Below are positions 8,703-18,100 of a stretch of DNA of 64,000 nt, one piece after another; position 1 is the stretch's first letter, and every line of letters starts with the position of its first letter. A model generated the notes under the pieces. It had not been told where the DNA came from. It saw nothing but the letters and a program-made list of their open reading frames with translations, and did not search any database. The stretch spans positions 5,642,001 through 5,706,000 of the forward strand of contig NZ_AP024600.1 in NCBI RefSeq assembly GCF_036322585.1. The letters run 5' to 3'. This DNA is from Luteolibacter sp. LG18. GTDB lineage: Bacteria; Verrucomicrobiota; Verrucomicrobiia; Verrucomicrobiales; Akkermansiaceae. A program made the position numbers and the translations under genes.

Positions 8703-10181
8703 TCAGCCGCGCGGGCCACGGAGCGGCAGGGTCTGCACCGCGCCGGTTTCCTTGTTCTCGATGACGATCTGGTTCGGCCGGACGTCGGCGACCGTGTAGT
8801 GGCTGCCGTCCGCACCGGTGAAGCGCTGGCCGGGGGAAGCGAGGTAGCGTTGGCCGGTGGCCGCGTCCTCGACGAGCGCGACCGGATCATGAGCGCTGGA
8901 AGGCGTCCCGGCGATCAGATTCCGCCGAACCCCGCTGGCGGTGTCCTCGACCTCCACGATGGAGACCTCGGCGGGCTTCGCGGCGCTGTCCTTCACGCTT
9001 TCATAGCGGCGCTGGACGCGGATCACCTTGAGGCGGGAGCCGGGAATCACCTCCCCTTCCGACACCTTGATTTCACGCGCCCCGCCACCGCGCACCTGGA
9101 GCCGGGCGGTGGTCCCCTCGACATGCTGGACCTCGATCGGGAGTTCCCGCTGGCGGAAATGGCGCATCACCAGACCCACCGGACCGGTGGCCGGGGAAGT
9201 CGCTGGAGCAGCCCCCACCGGGCTGGAAACCCCGAGGGCGCGACCTTCGATGGCAACCGCCGGGTCATGCGGACGCCCCTGACGGGCTTTGGGAGAAGAG
9301 GAGCCGGTTCCAGCGTCCACCGGAGCATCGCCCGCCTCCGCTTCATCCACGAACGAGGTCATCTCCTTGCCGATTTGCTCGTCGGACTTCAGGGCGAAAT
9401 CCTGCTGGCCGGGCTCCGAGGAAAGTTGCTTGGCAAGATCGGCATGGCCCGCGGCGGCAGCCAGATCCGCGGCGGTGTGCCCCTCCGGATCCTTGGTGAA
9501 ACGGTTCGATCCGATGTCGACGAGCAACTTGGCCGCCTCGGCGTGACCGTTTTCCGCCGCCACCATCAGCGCGGTGCGGCCATCGTCCATGCGGGCATAG
9601 ACCGAAGCACCGTATTTGGTGAGTTCATCGATGACGGCTGCCTTCCCGAGCAGGGCGGCGGCGAGCAAAGCGCCATCGAGGTCGTCGCGATCGGAGGCAG
9701 CGAGATCGCCGATCATTTCGGCACGGCCCTCCTTCACCGCCAGCATCAGCGGCTTGTAACCCTCGGCGTCCTTGGCTTTGGGATTCGCTCCCTGGCGAAG
9801 CAGCCAGCGAACCATGTCCACCTTCCCCGCCCGGATCGCCTCCATCAGCGGGGTTCGGCCACCGGCACCGGGCTCGTCGATGGCCAGTTTCCGGTCGAGG
9901 AGAAACTTGGCGGCCTTCTGGGCACCCGCCGCCGCCGCCACATGTAGGGCCGTATTGCCCTCCGGATTCTTCGCCCCGAGGGCGATTCCCCCTCGGAGGA
10001 ACTTCTCCAAGGCGGCCGCATCGTCGTCGGCCGCGGCCCGGAACCAATCGTTCTCGGTCAGTTGGTACCCAGCGTCGGAGAGATCCCGCTTGCTCGCCTT
10101 CTCCTTGTCTCCACAGCCCGCCAGCGTGACCGCCGTGGCCAGGAGCAGAATCCGGGGCAACCGCTGGAGATTCGCCTTCAT
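8703..10181 (-). CDS. Ankyrin-repeat lipoprotein
   Basis: A 492-residue protein starts with a lipoprotein signal (ATAVTLAGCGDKE; lipobox TLAGC), so it is probably anchored in the periplasm. Ankyrin repeats occupy roughly residues 45-270, with consensus pieces such as EGNTALHVAAAAG, GGRTPLMEAIRAG, EGYKPLMLAVKEG, DGRTALMVAAENG and EGHTAADLAAAAG. The C-terminal third is unrelated and contains two DxxTG-type segments (VEDTASGVRRNL and VEDAATGQRYLA), perhaps a duplicated small beta domain. It follows trmO by 57 bases on the same strand. Binding partners are unknown; a protein-interaction scaffold is the only safe inference. Confidence 0.88.
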   Translation of the reverse strand: MKANLQRLPRILLLATAVTLAGCGDKEKASKRDLSDAGYQLTENDWFRAAADDDAAALEKFLRGGIALGAKNPEGNTALHVAAAAGAQKAAKFLLDRKLAIDEPGAGGRTPLMEAIRAGKVDMVRWLLRQGANPKAKDAEGYKPLMLAVKEGRAEMIGDLAASDRDDLDGALLAAALLGKAAVIDELTKYGASVYARMDDGRTALMVAAENGHAEAAKLLVDIGSNRFTKDPEGHTAADLAAAAGHADLAKQLSSEPGQQDFALKSDEQIGKEMTSFVDEAEAGDAPVDAGTGSSSPKARQGRPHDPAVAIEGRALGVSSPVGAAPATSPATGPVGLVMRHFRQRELPIEVQHVEGTTARLQVRGGGAREIKVSEGEVIPGSRLKVIRVQRRYESVKDSAAKPAEVSIVEVEDTASGVRRNLIAGTPSSAHDPVALVEDAATGQRYLASPGQRFTGADGSHYTVADVRPNQIVIENKETGAVQTLPLRGPRG

Positions 10182-10238
10182 GACGGGAGATTACTTAGGG
10201 TTTGTTAATCATGCAAGACGGGCCTGCCCGGTTTCCCA

Positions 10239-10928
10239 TCATTTGAGGCGGGAAAGGGAAACGATCTCACAACTCCCGCCGGTGATGCGGAATTGCACGT
10301 CGTGGCCACAGAGTTTCGCCCCGAAAACCCGGTCCTCCTTGGCGGTTTGCACGGCGGGACGCGGGTCTTGGGCCAAGCACTCCCGGAGCACGGCCTGGGC
10401 GCGGGCCGGGAGGCGCTCGAACGCCTTTGAAGCAGCGGCCGAAACGATCACCTCCAGCATGGGAGGGGCCTCCGCCGCGAACCCGCCGACCGCGTCCGGC
10501 AGGGCCTCCGCGTAGGGCAGGTAGGGCTTGATGTCGTAGATGGGCGTGCCGTCGATCAGGTCCAAGCCTCCAAGCCGCAGGATCGGCCCCTCATCCGTGG
10601 AAGGCTCAACCGCCTCCAGCCGGACCAAGGACAAGCCGAGCCCATTCGGACGGAAGGTCGAGCGGCTGGCGAACACCCCCACCCGCTTGTTTCCTCCGAG
10701 CCGCGGCGGGCGCACGGTGGGAGTCCAGCCCTGTCCCGCGGTCCCGTGGAAGCCGAAGACCAGCCACACATGGGAGAATCCCTCCAATCCGCGAACCGTG
10801 GACGGATCCCGAAAATCCTCGTGGAAGACCAGTTCGCCCCACGCGCTGGGGCACAAGCCGGGCTGACGAGGAACGGCGAACTTTTCGCCGAAACAGGAGC
10901 GCACGGTGCCGATCGGGACGATTTCCAT
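10239..10928 (-). CDS. trmO: tRNA t6A37 methyltransferase TrmO (TsaA family)
   Basis: The 229-residue protein has the TrmO beta-barrel signatures: IGTVRSCFGEKFAVPRQPGL at the N-terminus, then GLEGFSHVWLVFGFH, RPPRLGGNKRVGVFASRS and RPNGLGLSLVRL. The middle carries LDLIDGTPIYDIKPYLPY. These are the SAM-binding and structural motifs of the family, which N6-methylates threonylcarbamoyladenosine at position 37 of threonine tRNA. Length agrees with E. coli TrmO (about 235). It is followed by the ankyrin lipoprotein gene on the same strand; no functional link is evident. Confidence 0.93.
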   Translation of the reverse strand: MEIVPIGTVRSCFGEKFAVPRQPGLCPSAWGELVFHEDFRDPSTVRGLEGFSHVWLVFGFHGTAGQGWTPTVRPPRLGGNKRVGVFASRSTFRPNGLGLSLVRLEAVEPSTDEGPILRLGGLDLIDGTPIYDIKPYLPYAEALPDAVGGFAAEAPPMLEVIVSAAASKAFERLPARAQAVLRECLAQDPRPAVQTAKEDRVFGAKLCGHDVQFRITGGSCEIVSLSRLK

Positions 10929-10938
10929 GGGGAGTGAA

Positions 10939-10974
10939 ATGAAACAGCGGAGCCATCCCCGGGGACGGCTCCGC
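10939..10974 (-). terminator. Terminator of the large lipoprotein gene
   Basis: A near-perfect palindrome at 10947-10974 has arms GCGGAGCC-A-TCCCC and GGGGA-C-GGCTCCGC with one A/C mismatch. On the minus strand it is followed by TGTTTCATTTC, a T-rich tract. It lies 45 bases downstream of the minus-strand lipoprotein gene ending at 11019 and before trmO. Confidence 0.7.
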
Positions 10975-11018
10975 CATGGTCGAGGTCACCGCCTTTCCGG
11001 CGGGACCGTGATTGAAAC

Positions 11019-13265
11019 TCAGTGGGTCTTGAAGTGGACCGTGCCGCGGAGGCGGCCGTCCTCACGGCGGACCCAGCTCGAGACCGAGTCGTAGTCCTCA
11101 AGGGCCTTGATGGCCTTTTCGATCTTCGGCTTGTTCTCGGTGAACTGCTTGAGCTCGTCCTCGTTCTCCGCGAAGAGCTTGGCGGAGTTCTCATCGACGA
11201 GCTTCACCCAATCGAGGCTGAACTTGCGGAGCGGATCGAAGCGGAAGGTCATCGTGAAACCGGTGCCCGGGGTGCTCTCCTTGTCGGCGGCCTGGCCGAG
11301 CTCGATGGCGTGGACCTTCGAAGTGGAGGCGATGAACCACTTGTCGCTGACCGTCACGGACGGCATGAACTCCTCGTTGAAGAACGGCATCGAGAAGAAC
11401 CAGGTGGTGAACCCGGCCTTCTCCGAGCTGACCGGCTTCTGCATCGGGATCTCCTTCCCGTTGATCTCGCTGATGGTCTTGAGGATGTTGGTGGCGGAGC
11501 CGTTGATCTTGTTCCAGGAGCTCTCGATCTTGCTGCGGTCGGCGACCGGAGAGATCCACGAGGCGCGGACGAACTTGCCCTTGTCCGCGACCTCCTGCGG
11601 AATGCCAGGAACGGTCGGCACGCCGCCCTTCAGGTCCACTACGATGGCGGACTCGTTGCCGAGGGCGTCGGAAAGGTCACCACGCAGGGCATCGACGAGG
11701 GACACCGTGTCCGTGCGGAACTTGGTGTCGAACAGCTTCATGCCTTCCTGGAACTTCTTGAACTCCGGGTTCTCGGTCTTGATCGGCGCGTCCGAGAATT
11801 TTTTCGCCACGGCGTAGCTGGTTTCCACGAGGGACTCGGCGTATTCGCGGGCCTTGGTGTCGTAGGTCGTGTCCGTGCCGAAGTTCGCGAAGAACAGCAC
11901 CTCGTTCGAGCTGCCGAGACCGCCGAGGCGGGTCGGGGTCTTCCAGTCGATCACGCCCTTGTCGATGCCGCCGAAGGTCTCGATCTTCAGGCCCTGCTCG
12001 AAGAACGCCACCACGCCGGAGGTGTCGGTGGTGGTCAGCTTCTGGAGCGCCTGTTCACGCTCGCCGACGATCTGGAGCATCGCCTCGATGTCGCGGGTGT
12101 CGCCCAGGCCCTCGGCACCGGCGAGACCGTCGCGCAGGCCGTTGGTGAGATCGGACAGGCCGGTGTTGAGCTGGCCGGCAACCTCCGAGAGCGACTTGGT
12201 GTTGTAGGTCAGCGCGGCGAGTTCCTTGCCCGCGTAGCCATCGACATAGGAGATATCATTGGAGGCGGCGAGGCCGTCCTTCGCCTCGGCGACGAGCTGG
12301 CAATCCTCCGTCGAACCGCCGATGAAGGCGATCACGTAGTCACCCACCACCGCGGAGGCGCCCACGATGTTCTTCTTCGCGATGGCGGCGAGCATCTTGT
12401 CCACGGTCTCGGGATCGAGGTCCTTCTCCATGTCCGCGCGGGCCTTGGCGAGCTGCTTGGAGAACTTCTCACCGAGCAACTTGTAGCCCTTGAAGGTGGC
12501 ACCGGCGGAGGTGAACTCGACCGGCTCGACCATGTCCTCGGCCATGCCCATGTATTCGACGACGGAGGCCACCATCTGGGCGACCTGTTCACGGTCGGCC
12601 TGGGCGGTCTTGAAGCCGATGTAAACCGGCGGGAGCTGGACCTTGTCGAACAAGGCCATGCCGGACTGCGGATCCTTCGCAAGGTCCAGGAAAGTTTGCT
12701 CGCTGAGCTTGGAGGACTCCTCCATGCCCTTCTCCTCGCCCTTGGCGGCGGCCACGAGCATCTTGGCGAACATCTTGCCTTGGAAATAGTTCATCCGGTG
12801 GCTGACGGTCACGAGGTGGCCGAGCTGGTCGGACGTGCCCTTGCCGGTGGCGAGGAACACCTCGTGGCCGAGCAGCGCGCCCGGGCCGGAGGGGGCATCC
12901 TTCGCCTCGCCGTCGGCGGGCTTGTCCAGGTTGTCCAGGGCACCGTCGGACTCCTCCTTGATGACCGTCCAGAGTTTGGTCTTCTTGAGGCGGTCCGCCA
13001 TCTTGATGCCGTCATAGACGGAGAGAAGGCTCTCGGTGTTCTTCGGCAGGTGCTTGATGATGCCGAACTTCGCGGCGCGCTCGTCCGCGGAAAGGGCCGG
13101 GACGGCGGGTTTCGCGGCGGGAGCGGCCTCCGCTCCCTTGCCAGCGGCAGGTGCCGCCTTCTCGGCGGCGGGTTGATCCTTCGCGGCGGCGGGCTCTTCC
13201 TTCTTGCAGGAAGCGGCGATCACGGCGCAGGCGGGCAGGGCCAACCAGAGGGGACGAAATTTCAT
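11019..13265 (-). CDS. Large hypothetical lipoprotein
   Basis: I do not recognise a firm family; the repeated beta-alpha character faintly recalls DUF3352-type secreted proteins. The 748-residue product begins with a lipoprotein signal (PACAVIAASCKKEE; lipobox AASC) and an Ala/Lys/Pro/Glu-rich linker to about residue 58. It is otherwise globular, with no membrane helices. Segments such as FLATGKGTSDQLGHLVTVSH and AVVGDYVIAFIGGSTEDC suggest repeated alpha-beta units. It has its own terminator and is divergent from the PhnA-like gene. A periplasmic or outer-membrane location is inferred from the lipobox only. Confidence 0.82.
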   Translation of the reverse strand: MKFRPLWLALPACAVIAASCKKEEPAAAKDQPAAEKAAPAAGKGAEAAPAAKPAVPALSADERAAKFGIIKHLPKNTESLLSVYDGIKMADRLKKTKLWTVIKEESDGALDNLDKPADGEAKDAPSGPGALLGHEVFLATGKGTSDQLGHLVTVSHRMNYFQGKMFAKMLVAAAKGEEKGMEESSKLSEQTFLDLAKDPQSGMALFDKVQLPPVYIGFKTAQADREQVAQMVASVVEYMGMAEDMVEPVEFTSAGATFKGYKLLGEKFSKQLAKARADMEKDLDPETVDKMLAAIAKKNIVGASAVVGDYVIAFIGGSTEDCQLVAEAKDGLAASNDISYVDGYAGKELAALTYNTKSLSEVAGQLNTGLSDLTNGLRDGLAGAEGLGDTRDIEAMLQIVGEREQALQKLTTTDTSGVVAFFEQGLKIETFGGIDKGVIDWKTPTRLGGLGSSNEVLFFANFGTDTTYDTKAREYAESLVETSYAVAKKFSDAPIKTENPEFKKFQEGMKLFDTKFRTDTVSLVDALRGDLSDALGNESAIVVDLKGGVPTVPGIPQEVADKGKFVRASWISPVADRSKIESSWNKINGSATNILKTISEINGKEIPMQKPVSSEKAGFTTWFFSMPFFNEEFMPSVTVSDKWFIASTSKVHAIELGQAADKESTPGTGFTMTFRFDPLRKFSLDWVKLVDENSAKLFAENEDELKQFTENKPKIEKAIKALEDYDSVSSWVRREDGRLRGTVHFKTH

Positions 13266-13367
13266 AGGTGCCCAAGCCTAACAACAGATCCCCCAACTTC
13301 GCAAGGAGAATGGTTGGACTCAAAAATCACTCCCCACCGCCGCCACATCCGCTAACATCCCCCGCAC

Positions 13368-13775
13368 ATGGCGAAAGGATACGAGATCCATCAGGCCCGG
13401 GCCGCGGCCCTGCAGGCGCTGGGCAAGGACCTGGCACGGCGCGCGAAGTCGAAATGCGAGCTGACCGGCGCGGCCGGGGTGCCGCTGCGTGCCTACGAAG
13501 TGCCACCGGTGGGGGCTGAACCGGACCTCGACCGCACGCTGCTGGTGTCCGAACCCTGCCTGGAGGCGCTGGAGCGCCCGAAATCGCTGGCGGGCCAGGA
13601 ATGGCGTTGCCTGGTGGAAACGGTGTGGGCGGAACTCCCTGCCGCCCAGGTGGTGGCGTGGCGGATGCTGAAAGTGCTCGCCGCCCGCGAGGACTGGGCC
13701 CGCGACGCGCTGGATGAAGTTTTTCTCGATGACGCCGTCCAAGAATGGGCGGAATCTTCACCATTGGAGCCCTAA
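13368..13775 (+). CDS. PhnA-like protein with reduced zinc-ribbon remnant
   Basis: The 135-residue protein resembles PhnA/YjdM proteins. Near the N-terminus RRAKSKCELTG followed by YEVPP matches the region that in relatives reads CELCG...YEVPP, but the second cysteine is missing here. The middle segment LAGQEWRCLVETVWAELPAAQ and the C-terminal WARDALDEVFLDD fit the family. PhnA proteins are often annotated with phosphonate use, but the true role is unknown and no phn genes are nearby. The gene begins 102 bases from the divergent lipoprotein gene and ends 40 bases before the preferred start of the sigma factor. Confidence 0.7.
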   Translation: MAKGYEIHQARAAALQALGKDLARRAKSKCELTGAAGVPLRAYEVPPVGAEPDLDRTLLVSEPCLEALERPKSLAGQEWRCLVETVWAELPAAQVVAWRMLKVLAAREDWARDALDEVFLDDAVQEWAESSPLEP

Positions 13776-13815
13776 TCCGCAACTTTCCGGCGCGCCGCGG
13801 GTTGCACACGCAATC

Positions 13816-14454
13816 ATGTTGAGCGCCGGAGTCGCCACACTGCCGCAGATCGCCATGGCCGACACGGACACGCCATCCCTACCCGCTGAGGAATCCCTCG
13901 ACGCGGTACTGATGGCGCGTGCCGGCAACGGGGATCACGCGGCCTTCCGCCAGATCGTGGAACGCCACCAACACGCGGTGGTGGGCACGGTGGCGAAGAT
14001 GCTCGGGGATCCGGCCGAGGCCGAGGACATCGCCCAGCAGGTGTTCCTGCGGCTGTGGCGCCACGCGAAGCGCTACCGCCCCGAGGCGAAGTTCACGACC
14101 TATCTCTTCACCATCGCCCGCAACCTGGTTTTCAACGAAAGCCGCCGCCGCGGACGCCGCAAGGAAGTCTCGGTGGAGGAACGCGAGGACTCGGCGAATT
14201 TCCATCTCCCCGCCCCCACCGAACGCGAACCGGATTCCGCGCTGCTGCAGGGCGAACTCCAGGCCGCTGTCGACAAGGCCATCCAATCGCTGCCGGAAGC
14301 CCAGCGGGTGGCGGTGATCCTGCGCCGCTACGAGCAGATGCCGTATGAAGAGATCGCCAAGGTATTGGAACTGACCGTGCCGGCGATCAAGAGCCTGCTG
14401 TTCCGCGCGCGAACGACGCTGCGCGAGGCGCTGCGGGATTATTTGGACGATTGA
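13816..14454 (+). CDS. ECF-type RNA polymerase sigma factor
   Basis: Sigma region 2 is clear (AAFRQIVERHQHAVVGTVAK, then AEDIAQQVFLRLWRHA and TYLFTIARNLVFNESRRR). Region 4 follows a short linker (LPEAQRVAVILRRYEQMPYE, then LTVPAIKSLLFRARTTLREA, the DNA-binding helix-turn-helix). This two-domain layout is typical of extracytoplasmic-function sigma factors. The reading frame is open back to 13714 inside the PhnA-like gene. ATG at 13816 or 13855 are the better starts, because the conserved part begins after residue 860-equivalent bases (nt ~13900). No anti-sigma gene is adjacent: downstream is a convergent PEP-CTERM gene. Its trigger and regulon are therefore unknown. Confidence 0.92.
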   Translation: MLSAGVATLPQIAMADTDTPSLPAEESLDAVLMARAGNGDHAAFRQIVERHQHAVVGTVAKMLGDPAEAEDIAQQVFLRLWRHAKRYRPEAKFTTYLFTIARNLVFNESRRRGRRKEVSVEEREDSANFHLPAPTEREPDSALLQGELQAAVDKAIQSLPEAQRVAVILRRYEQMPYEEIAKVLELTVPAIKSLLFRARTTLREALRDYLDD

Positions 14455-14491
14455 TGGGGAGCGCGGCGAACAATCGCCGCACTCCATGAAA

Positions 14492-14519
14492 GAAGACGGG
14501 ACAAGAATGTCCCGTCTTC
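14492..14519. terminator. Hairpin between convergent sigma factor and PEP-CTERM genes
   Basis: A perfect 12-bp stem (GAAGACGGGACA, loop AGAA, TGTCCCGTCTTC) lies 37 bases after the sigma-factor stop and 9 bases from the end of the convergent PEP-CTERM gene. There is only a short T run on either strand, so it is a likely but not classical bidirectional terminator. Confidence 0.65.
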
Positions 14520-14528
14520 CAGCTATCA

Positions 14529-15128
14529 TCACTTCCGCCTGCGGCGGAACAGCACCACCGACCCAACGCCGAGCAGGGCGAAGGCCGAGGGCTCCGGCAC
14601 CGCGACCACGGAGCCGACGGTGATCGCCGAGCCGTTCGTTTCGTAGGCCCAGTCCCGGATCAAGCCCGCCGAACCGTCGTTGGCGAAGGTGACGCGCATC
14701 CAGCCGTAGAAGGTGCCGCTGTTGTCATTCGGAGTGAACTGGAACCCGATGTAGCCCTCGCCGCCGGAGGTGAACTGCCCCGGGCCCGTGCCGACATGCG
14801 TTTCCGACCCGCCAAAGCCGGTCAGGAAATTCAGCGAGCCATCAACCGTGGAGCCGAGGGCGAGATTGAGGATCGGGGCATCGAGTGCGATGGTGGTGCG
14901 GGCGGGCTGGAAGGCGGCGCTGTTCGCCACGCCTTCACCGCCGAAGAAGGGATTGATGTCCCAGCCGGTGGTCTCGCTGCCACTGGTGGTGCCGGCATCG
15001 ACGTCGAGATAGACGCCGTCGAAGGTCGTGGTGACCGGGATGTCCCGCAGGCCGCTGTAGACGATGGCCGCATGGGATGAAGCCGCGGAGAACAGGGCAG
15101 CGAAGACGAGGGAGGAGATGGTTTTCAT
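14529..15128 (-). CDS. PEP-CTERM sorting-domain surface protein
   Basis: A 199-residue exported protein with an N-terminal signal peptide (MKTISSLVFAALFSAASSHA) and a C-terminal PEP-CTERM signal: VPEPSAFALLGVGSVVLF followed by RRRRK. Such proteins are processed by an exosortase and anchored or released at the outer surface. The middle is beta-rich with Gly, Thr and Asn (FTPNDNSGTFYGWMRV) and has no enzyme motif. It lies 25 bases downstream of the metallophosphoesterase gene on the same strand, so it may be co-transcribed. The exosortase gene is not in this window. Confidence 0.93.
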   Translation of the reverse strand: MKTISSLVFAALFSAASSHAAIVYSGLRDIPVTTTFDGVYLDVDAGTTSGSETTGWDINPFFGGEGVANSAAFQPARTTIALDAPILNLALGSTVDGSLNFLTGFGGSETHVGTGPGQFTSGGEGYIGFQFTPNDNSGTFYGWMRVTFANDGSAGLIRDWAYETNGSAITVGSVVAVPEPSAFALLGVGSVVLFRRRRK

Positions 15129-15153
15129 GACAAGGAGAGGTTTCAGGGTTTCC

Positions 15154-18100
15154 TCAGTGGCTGGTGCTGACCTTCACCCGGAAGAACCGGGCCTTCTTGC
15201 CTCCCACGAAGAGCGGATAGCGGATGCTCACCGCCTCCACATCACCGCCATCCGCCACCACCGTCGGCGTGGCCGTGCTGTCCGTCCAGGTGGTGAGGTC
15301 ACCGCTGAACTGCGGAGTATAGACGAGGCCCTCGTCCTGATAGGTCTTGCGGCGGACAAAGAGCACGCGGAAGTCGGTGCCGTTGTTCGTGGCCTGATAC
15401 CACGTGGCCGGCATGCCGCGCTTCGTCAGGGAGTGGGAGCCAACGTTCACGTCGATCGGGGTGGTGTCGCCGGTGACACTCGCGTTCAGGCCGAAGGCGA
15501 ACTGGAGGAAGTTCGAGACCCCGTCGGCATCCTTGGTGGAGGACGCGTCGTCCGAGTAACGGTTGAGGCCGTTGGCGAGCTCGTATTCATCCGGAATGCC
15601 GTCGCCATCGGTGTCCGCGGCACCCTTCTTGATGATCGTGAAGTTGTCGGGAGTGGCGCCGCCGGACTGCACGTAGGTGGCCTTCAGCGTGGTGCCGTTG
15701 ACGTCGATGTTCACCGTGCCGACGGTGTTGTAGGAGATGTACATCGCGGCGTGGTTGATCGATCCGGCGTCGGCCAGACCGGACATGCCGGCGGTGTTGT
15801 AAACGGTGCCGAAGTGGTCGCGCGGGCCGGTGAGGGGCTTCACATAGGCGCCGTCACCCGGGATCACGGTCCCGGCGGTGGTGGCGGTGGCGGTGAAGTT
15901 CGGAGCCTGGCGGATCACGCCGGACGCGCCGGTGGTGATGCCGGTCACACTGCCGTTGCCGGCGTTCTTCTTCATGCCGCTGGTGATCGTGCCGCTGGTA
16001 CCGTAGTGGCCGTCGATGAGGAAGCTGCGCTCGTAGTTGTGGCTGTGGCCGACGAACACAAGGTCCACCCCGCCCTGCTCGAGGATCGGATTGAAGCGCG
16101 TGCGCATGTTCACCATCTGCGTCTCGCTGTCCGAATCGTGGCTGCCCTTCGAATACGGCGGATGGTGCCAGAAGGCGATGATCCAGGTGGCGGTGGTGCT
16201 GGCGAGGTCCTGGCGCAGCCAGGCGGCCATCGGGCCGTCCTCGTTCACGCCGGTGGTGGCGGCGTTGTCCACGGTGGTGTCGCTGGCCTGGGAGTCCAGG
16301 CAGATCATGTGCACGTTGCCGTAGTCGAAGCTGTAGTAGTGCTCCGTGCCGGACGCCACGCCGCCGCACTCCGCCGCCTTCGGGAAGGTGAACATGTCGA
16401 AGTAAGGGAAGTTCGCCGTGGTGCTGGTGGAACCGTTGTTCGCGTCGTGGTTCCCGAGCGTGCTCCACTGCGGCATCTTCCGGAAGTAGTCGGCATACAT
16501 GTTGAAGTAGCCGGTCTGGTATTCAGTGTCGGTGCCGCTGTTGTAGGCGTTGTCGCCGAGCTGGAGGTTCAGGTCCGGGACGCGGGAACCGGCGAAGGTG
16601 TAGTAGGCCTCGCGACCGTTCGCCTGGATCTGGGTGCCGCGGCCGCAGTCGCCGACCACCCAGATGCGGGTGTCCACCGCCGTGCCGGGAACCGGCGAGG
16701 TACGGAAGGTGTAGTCGGCCGCGGTTGGCAAAGGAGAGCCGGTCGGCTTGAAGGATGTCGTTTCCGCGGATTCCGGCGTGAGGGCGTCCTGCGACGAACC
16801 GACGCTGTAGTAGTAGCGGGTGTAGGGCGTGAGGCCGGTGAGGCGGATCTCGTGGTCCGTCTTCGCGCTGGCTTCATCGGTGCTCAGCGTGAGCGCATCC
16901 GGGGTAAGGCCGTAGCGGACACGGCCGATCACGGACTGGCTGCTGCGCCAGCGGACGACGATGCTGTTCTGGTTCGCCATGTTCAGATACGGCCCGCGCT
17001 GGAGCGTGCCGGACGGACCGGTGCTGACGGTGATGCTTACCGCGGACGAGGTGCCGGTGCCGCCAAGATCGTCCGTGGCGACCGCGGTGAGGCTGTAGGT
17101 GCCGGCGGTGACGCCGTTCCACGTGTATTGCCACGGGGCACTGGTCGCCTGGCCAAGCTTCGTCGCACCGTTGTAGAACTCCACCTTGGTGATCGTGCCG
17201 TCGCTGTCGCTGGCGTCCGCGGTGATCTGCACCGGATTGCCGAGGAACGACGTGCTGCCATTGGCCGGGGACGTGAGCTGCACCACCGGCTTGGCATTGC
17301 CGCCTTCGGTGATCACGTTCAGGTCCATGTCGAACCCGAGGTCCGAGCTGGTGTTGTCCCGCTGGTGGATTTCCACGGCGATGGTATTGGTCCCGGTCAC
17401 CAGCGAACCGAACGGCATCGTGAGCGGGAAGAAGGTGGTCTCATCCGTGCTGTCGACGATCGTCGAGGAATTGGTGAGATAGTTGATTGCCCCGGAAGGC
17501 ATGTTGCTGCGGGCAACCTCCACGCCATTGATGTAAATCACCGCGCCATCATCCCGCTGGAGCGTGGCCGAAAGGCCGATCACCTTCGACACGTCCGCGA
17601 CGGTGAAGGTCTTGCGGAAGTAGTAGGTGATGTACTTCGTGCTGCTGGTCATGCCGGACGGCCCCTGGCGGAGCAGCGTCACCTGCGTGTCCCCGTATCC
17701 GAGACGGGCCGCACCGGAAGCCCAGGCGCTGTCATCGAACGCCGTAGCCGCCCAGGCGGTGCCTTGGTCGGTGCCGTCATCGAGGTACTTCCACGTCGCA
17801 CCGCGGGCGAGCGCGGCGTTGTCGGTGTAGGCGGTGGCGATGACGTTCACCACGGTGGAGGTGGTGATGCCGCCGTCGTTGTCGGTCGCCTTCGCGGTGA
17901 GGGTGTAGTTACCCACGGCGATGCCGGGCAGCGTGAGGGTGTAGGGCGCGGTGGTGCTTTCACCGAGCTTGGTCGCGCCGTTGTAAAACTCGACCTTCGA
18001 GATCACGCCATCGGTGTCCGAGGCGGAGGCTGTGAGTGTCAGCGACGACGCGGGAATCTTCTGGCCGTCCGTGTGCGAGGTCAGCGCCACCGTGGGAGCG

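Noticed and set aside
11022-13355. A 777-codon plus-strand frame opposite the large lipoprotein gene
   Set aside because: It is very rich in Leu, Gly and Glu without any motif and covers the lipoprotein gene and its upstream region exactly, so it is a shadow.
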